A DNA stretch of 64,000 nucleotides from Diprion similis (Eukaryota; Arthropoda; Insecta; Hymenoptera; Diprionidae): NCBI RefSeq assembly GCF_021155765.1, contig NC_060106.1, forward strand, positions 16,952,031 through 17,016,030, given 5' to 3'. The position numbers and the translations under genes are program-made. The notes beneath the pieces are model-generated. The model saw only the letters and a list, made by a program, of their open reading frames with translations. It searched no databases and was not told the origin of the DNA. Below, in pieces: positions 61,330 through 64,000 of the stretch. Position 1 is the stretch's first letter. Each line of letters begins with the position of its first letter.

Positions 61330-64000
61330 ATCCCGCCAATATTGTTATTATACATGTTTTTATTGGCGGTTTGTATTTCACAGGCAGATGTCTGTCCCCC
61401 CACAATGCGTTTACAAGGGCTGCCCTGTTACAGGGCTCATATGCCATTGTTGCGTCGCGACATAAAAGATTGGGGTAGGTTCGGCCTTCGAAACCGACTG
61501 AGAATCGTAAGGGCGGTTTTTACGACTGCTTGAAAGCGTCGAAAAAACATGACTTTGAAGGATAAGAATAATTTTATAAGCATTAAATCGTAGCTGAAAA
61601 TAAATATATACATGATACGTTCACTGTAGGTTGACATTTGTCATTTTTTGAAAAAATTCGCCAACCGAAATGGAATACATTTGTATTCGCTCGATCCGAA
61701 ACTCGTTCGCGGACTTACACTCGTAGGGTTCTTAGCCTCCGGCTAATGCACACAGCGAGAAGTTTATTAGGTATATCGTACGGCTGTGAAAGGAGCTGAG
61801 TTTTCGAGATAGAGAGACGGCTTATTTAAGGGCGCCGAGGGTCGGCTGCTTTTGAGAGGGTCCAATTGTATTTGAATTTAAAATTCGTTACTGGGTCAAG
61901 GTAGCTGTTGCCACCTCCTGATCCACGGGCAAAAAAAGATTCCCCCCGATTATTTTTGACGTATAGTCTGTATGTTGAGTGTACCTGCAGCGTCTACGTT
62001 TTCTACACATCCCCTGAATGTATAATGTCTGTCAATAGATGTGAATATCTGGATAATTCCTTGCGGGCTGCATAATTAGCGTACATGAGTGTGAATTAAA
62101 TTTTATTTTTCAAAGCGACCGATTGAACTTATCAAAATAAAATTTCTCATCATTCAATTAGGGGGGTTTCAAATTTGAATTGCAAAATATTTCAATATAT
62201 TACTTTTTTCGTACATCCTTGAAACGGCACGGAATGATTCGTATACGTAATATTGAATACATAATTTGCGATCAACTTCCGGGGCAAAACAAGAAATTTT
62301 TGGCAGGTATATATTTCAATATCTTAATTTAGACTAACCTGTGTTTGATATTTAAGAGTCTAACCTTTTTCTCTCTCTCTCACACACACACACGCTTTCG
62401 CTTCCACGCAGATTTATTCCCGCGGCATTCGGCGAAGTTTATATGTTTATTTAAAAAGTAGTGAAGCGACGCCGCGTAGTTTATTTCCAAAATTTTTAAT
62501 CCAGAAGTATTTAGTGTTTCCTAGCTGCGTCAATTACCCCTGTGAAATAATCATGATATTAGCGAGAGATGATTATTTTTACTGCCTTCTCTCCCTTCCC
62601 CTGCATCTTTCTCAACAAATCTTGCTACTTCGTACATCGTTTCACGAATGTTTCACATAAATTACCGACGACATAGGTTATTATACACAGTGGACGAGGA
62701 CGGTTAATCCAGGCCTCTTAGAAGCCCCGAAGAATTTTTATTTCGTCTAATTCCTATTTGTTTTTATTACACGAAGGACGTACCTACCCTGATTGCAAAG
62801 CGCAGTTAAACACAACGGTACATATTTTTGTAATTAAGGACCGTAAACCTTGCGCTGTAATTGGACGTCATATAAACAATGAAAGCGCATAAAACTGTAA
62901 TAACGCCCATCTGCACCCCCTCCCCCCCCACCGCATGACGCGTAAAGAGAAGCGCAGCGTGTGTGTAAGGGCATAAAGAAAAAATACACCCAATGGCAGA
63001 CACGCCGTGATCACGTCCCGAAAATCGAGAACGCATTATTATACGTCTAGTCGTAAAAATCTTTACAATTTTCCCCTGCACTCGAGAATCGTTGCCGCTG
63101 CGCTGCGCCTAATACGCGGTAAAAAAAAACAGGGAAAGGAATGAAAACAGAAAACCAGAGAAATTAGGGAAACAAACAAACACCGAGATCACGAACACGA
63201 ATATTCAAAACGGAACTCTGACAGCTTGATGTATATATATATACAATATATATTTATGTTTATACACAGGCTGTGCGGTCGTAAAATATAGTCCACAATG
63301 GTTTTACAATGTTTGTTAACTACGAGAGTTGTGTTCAGGTTGTTGCGCAATATCCTCTCTTGTCCCTCCTTTATAGATACCCATTGTTCCTAAAGTTCAA
63401 AATACGCGTTATCCCTCCTCGTCATTATGTTACACTAGAGTATGAACCCGCTCGTTGCCAGCTGCGCCGTTTTTATACACACCTAGACACCTGAACAATG
63501 CCTCGAACGTATCGCACACGTATAAAATTTTCGAATTAATACGGATGTGGAAAATAGCGGTGTACACATGCATCGGACATGTCCTCCTCGACGCATTCCG
63601 TTCTCGTCAATTTTAAACTCGACGCTGCATTACGGAGAGACGGGCGCTGTGCGCAACGAGACACAATTCCTGTTGTTTGTTCAAGTCATCGCAATCAAAT
63701 CATACAGGGCTTTATATCGCGGCCGATGCACAACGTCCCACACTAGCGGTGTTCCGAAAGTTCGAAACGCGGCAATCTCGAATTCTCGACGAATAAAAAA
63801 ATGCGTGATATTCAGCGAAAGCGAAAGGAAATATGAGATTAACGGATCAAGCAAACTCGGGGTGTCACGAAAAAGTTCAGATTCTGGGAAAGCTTGTTTT
63901 GTAAAGTTTTCAAAAAACCTGCGCGTTTAATTTTTATTCAAGAAACTCCACTTAGCTCTGATTCTGGAGAAACAATCGATAGTGGATTGAATTTTTATTG

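Larger units (their letters stand above)
52266..64000. other. Gene-poor region
   Basis: No supportable gene is seen in these 11.7 kb. Open frames are short, often begin at near-cognate codons, and lack domains or splice partners. Contents include T-homopolymers near 52.9, 54.91-54.93 and 60.70-60.73 kb, a TA run near 54.6 kb, a GT run near 56.85 kb, C-rich patches near 57.23 and 62.92 kb, CTAC units near 58.26 kb, a TTC run near 61.3 kb, and a small hairpin at 61,333-61,369. It may be intergenic or belong to introns of a gene beyond the window. Confidence 0.5.

Noticed and set aside
63547..63930. 127-codon forward frame near the window end
   Set aside because: It starts at GTG, has no domain, and composition does not differ from translated non-coding DNA.

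Overview
The window looks like nuclear DNA of an insect, most likely a hymenopteran. It is about 60% A+T, with short phase-conserved introns (84-105 bases in the receptor genes), arthropod TATA/initiator promoter elements, divergent ionotropic receptors, and a secreted Gly-rich and Val/Pro/Tyr-repeat protein of cuticle type. The order is an inference from this content; no marker sequence fixes it. No tRNA, rRNA, CRISPR or bacterial-type operon was seen.

Layout. Positions 1-27,700 are essentially gene-free in what I can support. This stretch holds microsatellites, two short foldback elements (about 7.3 kb and 20.7 kb), one copy of a dispersed repeat (22.3-22.8 kb), and one possible membrane-protein first exon (21,804). 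From 27.76 to 30.29 kb lies a complete two-exon gene, with TATA box, initiator and poly(A) signal, for a 399-residue secreted tandem-repeat protein. Between 30.3 and 36.4 kb only weak candidates are visible. Two housekeeping genes stand head to head: proteasome subunit alpha-5 (minus, 36.5-37.5 kb) and an ataxin-10 homologue (plus, 38.6-41.8 kb, six exons, 500 residues). From 43.4 to 49.3 kb is a tandem cluster on the minus strand: two intact ionotropic-receptor-type genes with matching exon structure (607 and 617 residues), plus a truncated third copy with its duplicated 3' flank. From 49.3 kb to the end there is again no supportable gene. That stretch contains a long-inverted-repeat MITE (51,635-52,265), the second copy of the dispersed repeat (50,374-50,829) and simple repeats.

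The genes do not form one pathway. The proteasome and ataxin-10 genes share an intergenic promoter region of about 1 kb. The receptor genes arose by local duplication. The cuticle-like gene stands alone. I found no convincing new multi-gene system. The most checkable oddities are a 53-bp tandem duplication that copies a splice donor in the ataxin-10 gene, a stop-free 87-base intron of length divisible by three in the first receptor gene, the decayed receptor copy, and the long-arm MITE.
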